Shown: in pieces, positions 1 to 8,976 of the stretch
Position numbering within the stretch: the stretch's first letter is position 1
Layout of the letters: every line of letters begins with the position of its first letter
Origin: a bacterium
GTDB taxonomy: Bacteria > UBP15 > UBA6099 > JAJRTR01
Length of the DNA: 64,000 bases
NCBI GenBank assembly: GCA_024278215.1
Contig: JAJRTR010000204.1
Coordinates: 8,644-72,643 of the forward strand
Direction: 5' to 3'
The notes under the pieces: model-generated
The model's input: only the letters and a program-made list of their open reading frames with translations
Told to the model about the DNA's origin: nothing
The model's database searches: none
Translations under genes and position numbers: made by a program

Positions 1-888
1 CGCTTCGCTGACGGTTGTCGCGCTTGCGCCGATTGTCATTACCCGGCGCGGGGCGGGATGCGCCAGCAGGGGTATATGCGCGGAATACTCACCGAATACA
101 CTGTCTGGCACAGCGCCCGTGAATTGGCCGTTCGAGAAGATGCTGTACTGCTCGTCATCTTTCAGCACTGTTATGTTGCCGTAGCCGGATTCCATGCTGA
201 ATTCGATGTTCCTGCCCCAGGCCGTTTCACGCGTGTGTTTTTCGACCCGGGCTATCCAGAACGGCGAAGAAATAAGCAGTACGGCAGCTACCGCGAGAAC
301 AACATTCCGGGTCGCGCCGCTTAAATTGAATGTTCCGGCGATAATGACGGCGAGTCCCGCAAGTGCGGCACACGAGGTCGGCGACAGCAGTTGCACGAGC
401 AACAGGCTGAAAGTGACGCCCCCGACGACAGAGCCTGCCGTGTCGAGAGAATAAACGATGCCCGCGCCGCCCCGCCCGCCTTCATCTTCGGCAGACCTGC
501 ATAAAACGGAGAATAGAATGCCTGTGAATACACTCACCGGCCCGAGCGCGATAAGCGCGGCGAGCAGCGTCGTTCCTACCGGTATCATTTCACCCTGGTG
601 AAAACCCAGAAGCTGCCCCTGGCAACGCGCCCAGAAAATGGAAAAAGGTATCAGGAGCCCATACACGATAAGGAGCCACGCGATCGCAGAGGGCGGGGGT
701 TTGAAAAACTTCACCGCAAGCCCCCCGGCCGTGCTCCCGACACCCACCCACAGCAGCCACGCGAAAAACACCAGCGCTATCGACAGTTCGTCGCCGCTGC
801 TCGCGACCATCAACTCGCGAGCGAGCAACAACTGCGCTACCATCGCCCCCGCTCCGACTGTAGCTATGGTCAGTGCTCGTTTATTCAA
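1..888 (-). CDS. Membrane-anchored spermidine-synthase-like protein (C-terminus beyond window)
   Basis: The reading frame stays open from a TTG at 888 to the window edge, so about 296 residues are visible and the 3' end is missing. The N-terminal part is hydrophobic, with the pattern QLLLAREL ... SSGDELSIALVFFAWLL ... GSTAGG and later SLDTAGSVVGG. This is typical of the membrane domain fused ahead of spermidine synthase folds. It is followed by SGYGNITVLKDDEQYSIFSNG, the usual start of the synthase domain, and by RRVMTIGAS at the nucleotide-binding loop position. GAS replaces the canonical GGG, so true aminopropyltransferase activity is uncertain. The gene lies 45 nt after an exported protein of unknown function, probably in one transcript. 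An upstream in-frame TGA leaves TTG 888 as the first possible start; an internal ATG would cut into the first membrane segment. Confidence 0.72.
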   Translation of the reverse strand, partial: MNKRALTIATVGAGAMVAQLLLARELMVASSGDELSIALVFFAWLLWVGVGSTAGGLAVKFFKPPPSAIAWLLIVYGLLIPFSIFWARCQGQLLGFHQGEMIPVGTTLLAALIALGPVSVFTGILFSVLCRSAEDEGGRGGAGIVYSLDTAGSVVGGVTFSLLLVQLLSPTSCAALAGLAVIIAGTFNLSGATRNVVLAVAAVLLISSPFWIARVEKHTRETAWGRNIEFSMESGYGNITVLKDDEQYSIFSNGQFTGAVPDSVFGEYSAHIPLLAHPAPRRVMTIGASATTVSEA

Positions 889-933
889 TGTGCAATCGGC
901 TCAACTATCTTCGATTTGAAATATTGCTCCGCC

Positions 934-2088
934 TCAATCGGACAGCCAGTCGGGCATCTCCAGCGGGAAAAGTATCCGCACATGTGTCAGGTCCTTGAGC
1001 GCGTCGTCTTTCCTGCCGACAAGACCCGGCATCGGTTGCCAGTCTCCACCATTCAACCTGACATCGACGATGAACATATCCAGCAACTGTTCGGTCGTCT
1101 TTCCGCTCACCGATTGCTTGTAGTAGACCGGCCTTAGGAAATAGCGGAACAGCGGCGCTACGCCTTCGGTCGACGGATCGGTCACCGACGGCGGCCCGAC
1201 AACCATCCACTGTGTCAGCAGTCTTGCATAGATCATTTCCGGGCTCATGCCGTGGTTGTCGGGTAGTATCTGGAATCCGCCGATACTGCCCACCGGCGAT
1301 GTCGAGATGCAGATCACGCCCGTATGGTTCGCCCTGATGCGGCCGACGCCCGTGTAGAGCGATCCGCCGAAGCGGCCCGTGCCGAAAATGGGTTTTAAAA
1401 CCTGCCCTATGATTTTGCTGTCACCGTCGGGATACGTTACTGTAATGAAGCCGCCGAACCTGTTTTCGAATACTATTTCCGCCGGATAGCGCACAGGCCG
1501 CTCGACAACTATTGTCAGCCTGTCGCCGTTTTCCGGGTAGTACATCTCCGGCAGCGGTTTCGGCGCGCCGCCGTCCCTCTCGAGCAGTACCCGGTTGCCG
1601 ACGAACGGGCTTTCCGCGCCGCCGAAAAATCGCTCGCCCGCAGGGATGTCGGTTATCATCGACGCGCTTTTGGCATAATAAGAATGGTAGTTCTCCGGTT
1701 GCTCCATGAAGTCGGCGGGCAATATACTGAGCATCACACCGCGGTCCGCGTTCTGTCGCACTTTGATATGCACCGCGTTCACCGCCGTCGCGGCAACACG
1801 CCCGCGCGGCGCCCAGCCGCTCGCCGTATATCCTTTCTTATTAAGCAGCACGATGGGAACCTGCACCCTGCCGTATTCCGTCCAGTTTTCACCGCTGTCG
1901 CGGCTGATCCCGATCTCTCCATCGAAAGTGTTTTCGAATCGAATACGGAAAAGCTCCTCGAGCGCCGGATCGTTTTCACCGGCGACAACTTCCGTCGGAC
2001 CGCGCTGGTCCTCGATCACGCCGCGCGCAGTCTGCGCCGCCGCGCACATCAACAATACACACATCAAACCCGGTAAAAATATTTTCAT
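934..2088 (-). CDS. Exported protein of unknown function
   Basis: This is a 384-residue protein with a clear signal peptide: a Met-Lys start, a hydrophobic core of about 15 residues, and an Ala-rich cleavage region near residue 20. The mature part has no membrane segment and looks beta-rich, with many Gly, Val and aromatic residues and phrases such as GEIGISRDSGENWTEYG. I do not recognise the family. Its ATG shares a base with the TAA stop of the upstream phosphodiesterase (TAATG), which implies translational coupling. The downstream membrane/spermidine-synthase-like gene follows after 45 nt. The three genes probably form one operon, but nothing in the sequence gives this protein a function. 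Confidence 0.75.
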   Translation of the reverse strand: MKIFLPGLMCVLLMCAAAQTARGVIEDQRGPTEVVAGENDPALEELFRIRFENTFDGEIGISRDSGENWTEYGRVQVPIVLLNKKGYTASGWAPRGRVAATAVNAVHIKVRQNADRGVMLSILPADFMEQPENYHSYYAKSASMITDIPAGERFFGGAESPFVGNRVLLERDGGAPKPLPEMYYPENGDRLTIVVERPVRYPAEIVFENRFGGFITVTYPDGDSKIIGQVLKPIFGTGRFGGSLYTGVGRIRANHTGVICISTSPVGSIGGFQILPDNHGMSPEMIYARLLTQWMVVGPPSVTDPSTEGVAPLFRYFLRPVYYKQSVSGKTTEQLLDMFIVDVRLNGGDWQPMPGLVGRKDDALKDLTHVRILFPLEMPDWLSD

Positions 2089-2582
2089 TACCTTATTGCT
2101 CCCAGTTCGATTATTTCCGCTTTCCTTTTTTCCATGTCAACAATGCCGACTGTGCATTTCCCTGTCAGGTATCCGCAGCACTCGCCGGGGTTTATCACGA
2201 TAGGTTTGCCCTCACGCGCGACGACATCGTGCGTGTGACCGAAAGCCACGAGGTCCACCGGAAGCGCCGCCATCACATCGTCGGGCATCGGCTCGTGCAG
2301 CAAGGCGATCCTGTAACCGCCCACCTCGAAAAACGCGGGCGGTTTCAGCAGTTCGCCCACAGGCTCGAACATCTGTTTCAGGAAGAGCCACTCACCATCG
2401 TTGTTGCCGAAAACAGCCACGCACTTCTCGAAACAATCATCATTAAAGAGCGGCACGACAAACGGAGATATGATATCACCGCAGTGCAGTATACATTTCA
2501 CCGCGCGCCTCCTGAACACATCTACCGCCGCTTTCGTGCGGTCGAGGTTGTCGTGCGTGTCCGAAATCATTCCTATCAGCAT
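2088..2582 (-). CDS. YfcE/MJ0936-type metallophosphoesterase
   Basis: A 164-residue single-domain phosphodiesterase of the calcineurin-like superfamily. All metal-binding motifs are present in order: SDTHDN near the start, HCGD around residue 35, FGNNDGE around residue 60, LLHE around residue 95 and FGHTHD around residue 115. A C-terminal NPGECC-type loop is common in this subfamily. Members are cytosolic and hydrolyse phosphodiesters such as cyclic nucleotides or artificial substrates in vitro; the physiological substrate is usually unknown. The ATG start has a good ribosome binding site (AAGGTG, 7 nt upstream). It is the first gene of a three-gene minus-strand run and is divergent from ugd. 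Confidence 0.88.
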   Translation of the reverse strand: MLIGMISDTHDNLDRTKAAVDVFRRRAVKCILHCGDIISPFVVPLFNDDCFEKCVAVFGNNDGEWLFLKQMFEPVGELLKPPAFFEVGGYRIALLHEPMPDDVMAALPVDLVAFGHTHDVVAREGKPIVINPGECCGYLTGKCTVGIVDMEKRKAEIIELGAIR

Positions 2583-2702
2583 GTTTGATCACCTTCCCGG
2601 CGGGACTGTCATTTCATGATACTCGAATTCTGTGCCGTATGGAACAAATCACCGCAAAATGTAGCCTGAAATCTTTAGAGCGTTTCAGCCGCGGCCATCC
2701 CT

Positions 2703-2730
2703 TTGAAACCCTGCATCGGTGTGTTATAAT
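2703..2730 (+). promoter_or_regulatory. Sigma70-type promoter for ugd
   Basis: TTGAAA at 2703-2708 and a perfect TATAAT at 2725-2730 are separated by 16 nt. Transcription would start near 2737, giving a leader of about 34 nt before the ugd ATG at 2771. The same pair with the same spacing recurs upstream of the mutase gene at 59448-59475. Confidence 0.8.
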
Positions 2731-2770
2731 TCGGAATCGTTAGACCTCGACGATCTCGGAGAAAATAAAA

Positions 2771-4072
2771 ATGAATCTGGCAGTTATTGGAATAGGCTAT
2801 GTAGGACTCGTCACAGGCGCAGTGTTCGCGGACCTGGGCAACATGGTGATCTGTGTCGACAACATGGAAGAAAAAGTCAGGATGCTCGAGAACCATGAGA
2901 TGCCGTTCTATGAACCCGGCCTCGAGGAAATAGTGGCAATCAACCACGAGGACGGGCGGTTGTCTTTCTCGACCGATCTCGCAGATGCGGTCCGGCGCTC
3001 CGAGATAATCTTTATCGCCGTAGGCACTCCGCCCATGGACGACGGTCAGACAGACCTCTCCTATGTCGAAGCGGTGGCGGCGGAGATCGGGAGAAACATC
3101 AACGACTACAAAATAATCGTCAATAAGAGCACAGTGCCCGTCGGTACCGGCGAAATGGTCAAGGATATCATCAACCGATTCAAACCGTCGAACATAGATG
3201 TCGATGTCGTGTCCAACCCGGAGTTTCTTTCCGAGGGAACAGCCATATCCGATGCCATGTCGCCCGACAGGATTGTAATCGGCGCGCCCAACAAGCGGGT
3301 GGCGATGAAACTGATCGAACTCTACTCGACGATGGAAAAACCGATGGTGATCACATCGGTGCGGAGCGCGGAAATGATCAAATATGCCAGCAACGCGTTT
3401 CTTGCGACAAAAATATCATTTATAAACTCCATCGCAAACCTGTGCGACAGGGTCGGCGCCGACATAGAAGAAGTCACCCGCGGCGTGGGACTCGACAGCA
3501 GAATAGGCAATAAGTTTCTGCGCGCCGGGATAGGATTCGGCGGCTCGTGTTTTCCCAAAGATACGGAATCTCTGCTATATGTGTCCAGGAAATACGGCGC
3601 GGAAATCGAGATTATCGACGCAAGCATCAGGGTGAACCGAAAACAGCCTGATATCCTTATGAAAAAAGCGGCAGACGCACTCGGCGGACTCGAGGGGAAA
3701 ACCATCGGCGCACTGGGGCTCTCCTTCAAACCCGGAACGGATGATCTGAGAGAATCGAACGCTCTGGCGATAGTATCCGCATTGCTGACGGCGGGTGCCA
3801 CGGTCAGGGTCTACGATCCGATGGCAATGGAAAAGTGTAAACCGATGTGTCCGGACGCAACATATTGCGAGGAACTCTACAAGGTGGCCGAAGGCGCGGA
3901 CGCTGTGATGCTGCTTACGGAATGGAATAAGTTCAAACACCTGAACTTCAACAGGCTGCGGGAACTGATGAGTGGCGACATGTTTTTCGACGGTCGGAAC
4001 ATATACGACCCGCAGGTGGTCAGAAGAGCGGGCCTGAGATATTACGGCATCGGCAGGGGTGCGGACGGCTGA
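2771..4072 (+). CDS. ugd: UDP-glucose 6-dehydrogenase
   Basis: This enzyme oxidises UDP-glucose twice with NAD to give UDP-glucuronate, a precursor for surface polysaccharides. The 433-residue length is normal for the family. The N-terminal Rossmann loop GIGYVGLVTG is at residues 7-16, NKSTVPVGTG at about 118-127, and the catalytic cysteine is Cys260 in GFGGSCFPKD. The C-terminal UDP-binding domain contains the GLSFKPGTDDLRES motif. A GGAG ribosome binding site precedes the ATG. The following glpX lies so close that the two are probably cotranscribed from the promoter at 2703-2730. UDP-glucuronate fits with the many envelope glycosyltransferase-like genes further right, but no dedicated glucuronate user is identified here. 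Confidence 0.95.
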   Translation: MNLAVIGIGYVGLVTGAVFADLGNMVICVDNMEEKVRMLENHEMPFYEPGLEEIVAINHEDGRLSFSTDLADAVRRSEIIFIAVGTPPMDDGQTDLSYVEAVAAEIGRNINDYKIIVNKSTVPVGTGEMVKDIINRFKPSNIDVDVVSNPEFLSEGTAISDAMSPDRIVIGAPNKRVAMKLIELYSTMEKPMVITSVRSAEMIKYASNAFLATKISFINSIANLCDRVGADIEEVTRGVGLDSRIGNKFLRAGIGFGGSCFPKDTESLLYVSRKYGAEIEIIDASIRVNRKQPDILMKKAADALGGLEGKTIGALGLSFKPGTDDLRESNALAIVSALLTAGATVRVYDPMAMEKCKPMCPDATYCEELYKVAEGADAVMLLTEWNKFKHLNFNRLRELMSGDMFFDGRNIYDPQVVRRAGLRYYGIGRGADG

Positions 4073-4127
4073 TACAGTCGGTGAAGGTTTTGAGAACTAC
4101 AAAAGAAAAAAGAACGAGGTGTCGGTT

Positions 4128-5144
4128 TTGACAGGAAACGCGGATTATTCAAGAGAGATCACACTTGAGCTGGTAAGGGTGACGGAAGCTGCGGCGCTGA
4201 GAGCCAGCAGATGGATGGGAAAAGGCGACAAGATAGCGGCGGACCAGGCGGCGGTCGACGCCATGAGGGGCATGCTGGACCTCGTCGACATCCGGGGCAC
4301 AGTCGCAATAGGGGAAGGCGAGAAGGACCAGGCGCCCATGCTGTATATCGGCGAAAAAGTAGGCGGCGGCGGCGTGCACAGCCCGGAAGTCGATATCGCT
4401 GTCGATCCGCTCGACGGTACGAACCTGACCGCCAAAGGCCTCCCCAACGCTATTGCCGTCATGGCTGTCGGCGACGCCGGAACCCTCAAATCGTTCCCGG
4501 GTTTCTATGTCGACAAGATCGCTGTCGGGCCGCGCGCCCGGGGCTGCATCGACATCAACGACACTGTTCGCGGCAACTTGAAACGTATCGCGAAAGCATA
4601 CGACTGCCGGATGCCCGACCTGACGGTTATGCTGTTAGAAAGATCAAGACACGAAAAATTAATAAACGATATTCGCAAGACCGGCGCACGTATAAGAATG
4701 ATAACGGACGGCGACGTCGCGGGTGCCATCGCAACGGCTATCCCGAGTTCCGGCGTCAATGTGCTGATGGGCATCGGCGGCGCCCCGGAAGCCGTGCTGG
4801 CCGCCGCCGCGCTCAAGTGTCTGGGCGGCGAGATACAGGTGAAAGTGTGGCCGCGCGACGACGACGAAAAAAACAAACTGATAGACCTCGGCTATAAAAA
4901 AGGCGATTTCGACGCGATATATACTACCGACGATCTCTGCCGCGGCGACAGCGTCATGTTCTCCGCTACCGGTGTCACCGGCGGCGACTTCCTTCAGGGT
5001 GTCCTCTTCGAAGGCAACACCGCCACCACTCACACTGTTGTTATGAGGGCAAAAACCAAAACTGTGCGCTACATAAAAGCAGTGCATAACCTTTCGACGA
5101 AAACTGTGCCCTCACGCAGCGAAAGCAAGGAAGTCCAGATATAA
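4128..5144 (+). CDS. glpX: Class II fructose-1,6-bisphosphatase
   Basis: GlpX hydrolyses fructose 1,6-bisphosphate to fructose 6-phosphate for gluconeogenesis. Motifs seen are IGEGEKDQAPML (about residues 61-72), the metal-binding DPLDGTN (93-99), ITDGDVAGAI and GIGGAPEAVLAAAA. Lengths are typical, near 338 residues, if translation begins at TTG 4128, just before the conserved ITLELVRVTEAAALRASRW segment. This TTG has a GAGG-type ribosome binding site; GTG at 4119 is an alternative. The frame is also open back to an ATG at 4059 inside the end of ugd, but that would add a nonconserved Lys-rich extension. Placement directly after ugd suggests a shared transcript linking gluconeogenesis and nucleotide-sugar supply. 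Confidence 0.93.
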   Translation: MTGNADYSREITLELVRVTEAAALRASRWMGKGDKIAADQAAVDAMRGMLDLVDIRGTVAIGEGEKDQAPMLYIGEKVGGGGVHSPEVDIAVDPLDGTNLTAKGLPNAIAVMAVGDAGTLKSFPGFYVDKIAVGPRARGCIDINDTVRGNLKRIAKAYDCRMPDLTVMLLERSRHEKLINDIRKTGARIRMITDGDVAGAIATAIPSSGVNVLMGIGGAPEAVLAAAALKCLGGEIQVKVWPRDDDEKNKLIDLGYKKGDFDAIYTTDDLCRGDSVMFSATGVTGGDFLQGVLFEGNTATTHTVVMRAKTKTVRYIKAVHNLSTKTVPSRSESKEVQI

Positions 5145-5196
5145 CCGCTGTCATTCCACGGAGTGAAAACTCCGGCGCAGATGTCAACATAATAAT

Positions 5197-5235
5197 GAGC
5201 CGATTGCAGCAGAATCAGAATTCTGCAATCGGCTC
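5197..5235. repeat. 39-bp internally deleted copy of the 178-bp repeat
   Basis: The two 13-nt arms GAGCCGATTGCAG and CTGCAATCGGCTC are perfect inverted repeats around a 13-nt loop. They match the outer ends of the 178-bp repeat family, except that CAATTG has become CGATTG on one arm and CAATCG on the other, a compensatory pair. The whole interior is missing. It lies 52 nt after the glpX stop and could act as a 3' hairpin, but no T-run follows. Confidence 0.7.
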
Positions 5236-5363
5236 TAATAACGGATGCTTTCGACTTCATAAATAAAGGGATCGTATACTACTGAATGTCGTGTCAACTT
5301 TGTGTAGACGTATGATGTCAATGCAAAGTGTTATGGCTCCAATCTCTGAAAATATGCTCTGAT

Positions 5364-5551
5364 AGTATCATGTCAACAAAGAAAAGACGTAAGAAGGGCA
5401 ATCGTAAAAACGAGAAAAGAGACAAGGGCAGGTCACCGTACCCCGCCTCAACTTGTGCCTGTATAAACCGTTTTCGCGAGAAATATGATCAGGCGCGGGT
5501 CGGTGACCGCGCACTATACATCTTGCGCATTTACAAGTGTGACACGACACC
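5364..5551 (+). repeat. 188-bp dispersed element, copy 1
   Basis: The ends AGTATCATGTCA and TGACACGACACC are imperfect inverted repeats. The interior matches the copy at 20878-21065 along its whole length, for example in the shared blocks GGTCACCGTACCCCGCCTCA and GCGAGAAATATGATCAGGCG. Both copies are exactly 188 bp. It contains the self-complementary GTACCCCGCC region but no gene. The TA next to the ends suggests MITE-like behaviour. Confidence 0.75.
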
Positions 5552-5730
5552 AGTCGCTTTTTGCATTTCTGCCGTTATCCGCCCCCACAGATTCCACGAA
5601 GGAAACAATAACTTGATATTTCAGGATATTATTTTTTAATTGTAAACAGAACGATGGGAAAGCATGTTAGGGAACCTCTGATAGAGGGTATAAAGTAAGC
5701 AGGGCAATATGCTGGTGAGGGTTTTGTGCC

Positions 5731-6645
5731 ATGATGGAGACGCAACAGGACATACTGGATTTTATCGGAGACAGCTTTGCCGATTCAAAAACAAAGGTCT
5801 CGCTGATATTGAGCGGGGGAGCGGACCTTGCGGTTTTTTTCCAACTCGGCGCTATAAACATCCTCCAGGATCACATGGGGATGAAACCCGAAGACCTGCA
5901 CCTGATCGCGGGCGGGTCCGGCGGCGCAATATCCGGACTTCTGACAGCCGGCGGTGTGAATTCGGACAAAACCAGTCTTGTACCGTCTCTCGAGCAGGTG
6001 CTGCAGGAAGAAAAACGCGGCAAGAAACGCTTCGAGAAATTAGGTTTCTACTCACAGGACGGCGTAGTCAAACATATAGAAAACATGCTCGGAGACAGGT
6101 GCAGGCATTTCAAAGACCTGCCGGTCGACCTGCGCATCGCGTCCACCATGGTGTTCCCGCGTTTGAAGAAAGTTATTTTCAGCCGTGACCACTGCCACTA
6201 TCACGGGCGGGAGATCACGACTTATGAAGCAATGAAATGTTCCATTACGGTTCCACTGCTTTATACGCCTGTCGAGATAGCTAACGGCAGGTTCCCGCGA
6301 AGCTACCACCTCGACGGCGAAATCTTCAAGCCCATCCCTATCGAGGAAGGCCGCGACTCGGATGTCATGATCATCATTTCCGTGTATGGTCCGTACAGGG
6401 GGAGCATCCCCTTCAGCAAACTGCCCCAGTTGATAGAGAACAGGTTCAACCATTGGCGGCAACGTGAAATGGACGATCGAATGAAAAAAATCAGATCGTA
6501 TAACCCCGATATAACCATTCTTAAGATCGAAAACGCCCCGGACGATTACGAAACTGCGACATTCGAGAAGTTCTCGATGAAAAATGTCGAAACCCTGAAA
6601 GCGGCCGGTCGCCGCGCCGCATGGAAAGTCAAACAGATAGCATAA
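5731..6645 (+). CDS. Patatin-like phospholipase
   Basis: Patatin-like proteins are Ser-Asp dyad lipid acyl hydrolases. In this 304-residue protein the oxyanion-hole glycines are in LSGGADLAVF (residues 27-36), the nucleophile Ser63 is in GGSGGAISG, and the catalytic Asp195 is in LDGE. DGE is a known variant of the usual DGG or DGA. No signal peptide or membrane segment is seen, so it is likely cytosolic or peripherally bound. Two adjacent ATG codons begin the frame (5731 and 5734), with a weak GAGGG about 10 nt upstream. The gene stands alone between a repeat-filled region and a lipoprotein gene, so its substrate cannot be inferred from context. Confidence 0.86.
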   Translation: MMETQQDILDFIGDSFADSKTKVSLILSGGADLAVFFQLGAINILQDHMGMKPEDLHLIAGGSGGAISGLLTAGGVNSDKTSLVPSLEQVLQEEKRGKKRFEKLGFYSQDGVVKHIENMLGDRCRHFKDLPVDLRIASTMVFPRLKKVIFSRDHCHYHGREITTYEAMKCSITVPLLYTPVEIANGRFPRSYHLDGEIFKPIPIEEGRDSDVMIIISVYGPYRGSIPFSKLPQLIENRFNHWRQREMDDRMKKIRSYNPDITILKIENAPDDYETATFEKFSMKNVETLKAAGRRAAWKVKQIA

Positions 6646-6669
6646 ACCGGTTCCGGCGCAAAATGTCCT

Positions 6670-6697
6670 GACCCGGATTGGTGAAATATGCGGGGTA
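6670..6697. repeat. Short degenerate palindrome (ACCCGSAT family)
   Basis: ACCCGGAT ... GTGAAATATGCGGGGT resembles the better-preserved hairpins at 17582-17608 and 61255-61293. Here the arms no longer pair fully. The rest of the 6646-6856 gap is AT-rich and shows no clear gene. Confidence 0.45.
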
Positions 6698-6856
6698 AAG
6701 CTCGAAAAGCTGCCGCGTATACCAAGAAAACACGCACTGCCACTAACCGCTCTCCACGAAAACATATTTTTATACGGTAAACCACCAGATGTTGCGTACA
6801 CTATCGCAATAAGTTAACATTCCTGTACATAATATATTTGCTTTTTATTATGTGCC

Positions 6857-8899
6857 ATGCAGATGAAAGTCGAGTTGGGTGCAATGAACATTTCCGAAGT
6901 AATAAATAATACGGTTGCCGCGTTAACCTTTCTCATGATCATAATTACGTCGGGTTGCGGCGGTGGTGCTGTCGGCCCCGTCGGAGGCACGGGAACCGGA
7001 GCCGGCGGACTCGCGCCTTCGACCGATACATATTCGCTTTCAAGATATTTCAACCTTGCCGATACTGCTGTATACGACTACGACGACGGTGCGAAAATAG
7101 TATTCGGACAGGGCCCGCTGAATCTTTACCCGTTTCTGGGCAACAGCTACGGCGACGTATTCCGGTTTCAATTCAAGGAAGACGACCCGGACGTTATCGA
7201 CACTTCATTTTTTGCCTTCTCCAGCGACACCGCTCTTCTCTACTATGGCCGCTATGAAAAGACTTCGGGGATCGGAAAATGTGTTGTATTCAGTAAGCCG
7301 GTCGAGGTGGCGCCCGGCACAGTTACATCCGGCACGACATATACGGATCAGGCGGATTTTGTTGTGTATAATCAATGCGGTCCGGACGGTGCCACACAGG
7401 ATGTCACCGGTTCCATATCGTTTTCTTTCACTGTGGAAGGCGAGGAAACGATCGACACGACTGTCGGCAGTTTCAGTGTCGTCAAGTTCTCCCTTGTTGA
7501 ATCGTGGAGCGGGACAGACAGCAGTTCGCAGAGTGTGTCGGGCACGAGGACTGTCGCCTTCTGGATGGCGCTCGACACAGGCCCTGTAAGGTACGAGAAC
7601 TCGGATACCGGACAGGCGTACCACTCCGTGAATACGGCGATTGCAGGCGACACGGTATACACATCACTCGGCAGTGTTTGCGGAAACGGGACAAAGGAAA
7701 TGGGAGAGGAATGTGACGACGGCAATACAACGTCAGGAGACGGATGCTCGTCTGTTTGCCTTGATGAAAACCTCTGGATCAAAACGTATGGCGGAACATA
7801 CGACGACGGAGCGACGGCACTCGAACAGACTTCCGATGGCGGGTTCATTGCCGCGGGATACTACATACCCGATGGTTCCGCCGCAACCGACCTGTGGCTG
7901 CTGAAACTCGATGAGGCAGGCGGGCAGGAGTGGTCGAAGACATTCGGCGGCGCGTCGGCGGACGACAGGGCGAATTCAGTACGCCAGACGACGGACGGCG
8001 GCTATATCGCGGCGGGCTGCACATCTTCGTCGGGTGCGGGCGGTGAAGATTTCTGGTTGCTGAAAGTCGACAGCGCCGGCGACCTGTCGTGGGCGCAGGC
8101 TTACGGCGGCTCGTCCGACGATTGCGCGCAGTCCGTGCGTCAGACGACGGACGGCGGCTATATCGCCGCCGGTTACACGTCTTCGTCGGGCGCGGGCAGC
8201 GGCGACGCATGGTTGCTGAAAGTCGACAGCGCGGGCGGCCTGTCATGGTCGCAGACTTACGGCGGTTCGTCCGCGGACTATGCCTATTCGGTGCGTCAGA
8301 CGGCGGACGGCGGCTATGTCGTAGCGGGCAATACTTCTTCGTCGGGCGCGGGCGGCAGTGATGTGTGGGTGCTTAAACTCGATGCCTCAGGCAACGAGAC
8401 ATGGTCCAAAACCTACGGCGCTTCGGGCGATGACTACGCATACTCGATACAGGAAATTACCGGCACCGGATATATTGTCGCAGGCTCGACCGAATCTTAC
8501 GGCGCGGGCGGCAGCGATGTGTGGGTGCTTCTTCTCAATGAACTCGGCAACCAGGTATGGACAGGCACATTCGGAGACACGGGAGACGAAGCAGGATATT
8601 CAATTATCGCTGAATCCGGCGGCAACTACATTGTGGCAGGCGAAAAGGAATCATCGAACGATAATAATATATGGTTGCTGAGTATTACGGATGCCGGGGT
8701 CGACGCGTGGACGCAGACTTACGGTGGTTCTTACGACGATACGGGCCGGGCTGTCGTTCAGACAACAGATGGCGGATTCGCGGTGGTGGGAGAGACCAGG
8801 TCGACAATGGACGGCGGTTCGGACGCCTGGATAATGAGAACCGACTCCTCCGGCGAGTGCGCCGAACGCCTCGACTCTATGGTCCTGCTCAGGCAATGA
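6857..8899 (+). CDS. Probable lipoprotein with Cys-rich repeat and seven-unit beta-propeller
   Basis: The 680-residue product starts with a hydrophobic segment ending in IITSGCGGG, a plausible lipoprotein signal (Cys about residue 35), followed by a Gly-rich linker. Residues of about 40-270 form a beta-rich region I do not recognise. Next comes CGNGTKEMGEECDDGN ... GDGC, the DUF4215 or Myxococcus-type cysteine-rich motif. After it are seven consecutive units of about 50 residues with the pattern W-KTYGG-DD-A-SV-QT-DGGYI-AG-T-S-GAGG-D-WLLK-D--G. Seven units of this kind would make one closed seven-bladed propeller. The start is uncertain: ATG 6857 lacks a clear ribosome binding site, and ATG 6884 is an alternative. 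Probably surface-exposed; ligand unknown. Confidence 0.8.
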   Translation: MQMKVELGAMNISEVINNTVAALTFLMIIITSGCGGGAVGPVGGTGTGAGGLAPSTDTYSLSRYFNLADTAVYDYDDGAKIVFGQGPLNLYPFLGNSYGDVFRFQFKEDDPDVIDTSFFAFSSDTALLYYGRYEKTSGIGKCVVFSKPVEVAPGTVTSGTTYTDQADFVVYNQCGPDGATQDVTGSISFSFTVEGEETIDTTVGSFSVVKFSLVESWSGTDSSSQSVSGTRTVAFWMALDTGPVRYENSDTGQAYHSVNTAIAGDTVYTSLGSVCGNGTKEMGEECDDGNTTSGDGCSSVCLDENLWIKTYGGTYDDGATALEQTSDGGFIAAGYYIPDGSAATDLWLLKLDEAGGQEWSKTFGGASADDRANSVRQTTDGGYIAAGCTSSSGAGGEDFWLLKVDSAGDLSWAQAYGGSSDDCAQSVRQTTDGGYIAAGYTSSSGAGSGDAWLLKVDSAGGLSWSQTYGGSSADYAYSVRQTADGGYVVAGNTSSSGAGGSDVWVLKLDASGNETWSKTYGASGDDYAYSIQEITGTGYIVAGSTESYGAGGSDVWVLLLNELGNQVWTGTFGDTGDEAGYSIIAESGGNYIVAGEKESSNDNNIWLLSITDAGVDAWTQTYGGSYDDTGRAVVQTTDGGFAVVGETRSTMDGGSDAWIMRTDSSGECAERLDSMVLLRQ

Positions 8900-8976
8900 C
8901 TCTTCTCGTAGCTGACGATAGCTTTCCGCGCAACTTTCTTTATCTTCATAACTCCTGAGTCGCTTGTAAAAGTCTG

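Larger units (their letters stand above)
5145..5730. other. Intergenic region filled with repeats
   Basis: This stretch between glpX and the patatin gene holds no convincing gene. It contains a 39-bp perfect-ended palindrome (5197-5235) and a full 188-bp element (5364-5551). A loose TGTCGTGTCA sequence near 5289 may be another remnant end. A short open frame across 5328-5639 is repeat sequence and does not resemble a protein family. Confidence 0.6.

Noticed and set aside
630-660. Apparent frameshift in the spermidine-synthase-like gene at an A-run
   Set aside because: Recounting shows five A residues (CCTTTTTCC on the coding strand), which keeps the frame open through the whole visible gene.
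5197-5235. Rho-independent terminator of glpX
   Set aside because: The stem is perfect but no T-run follows; the match to the repeat family explains it better.
5328-5639. Open frame of about 100 codons on the plus strand
   Set aside because: It lies within and around the 188-bp repeat; the Lys/Arg-rich start is repeat sequence, and the other copy does not preserve the frame.
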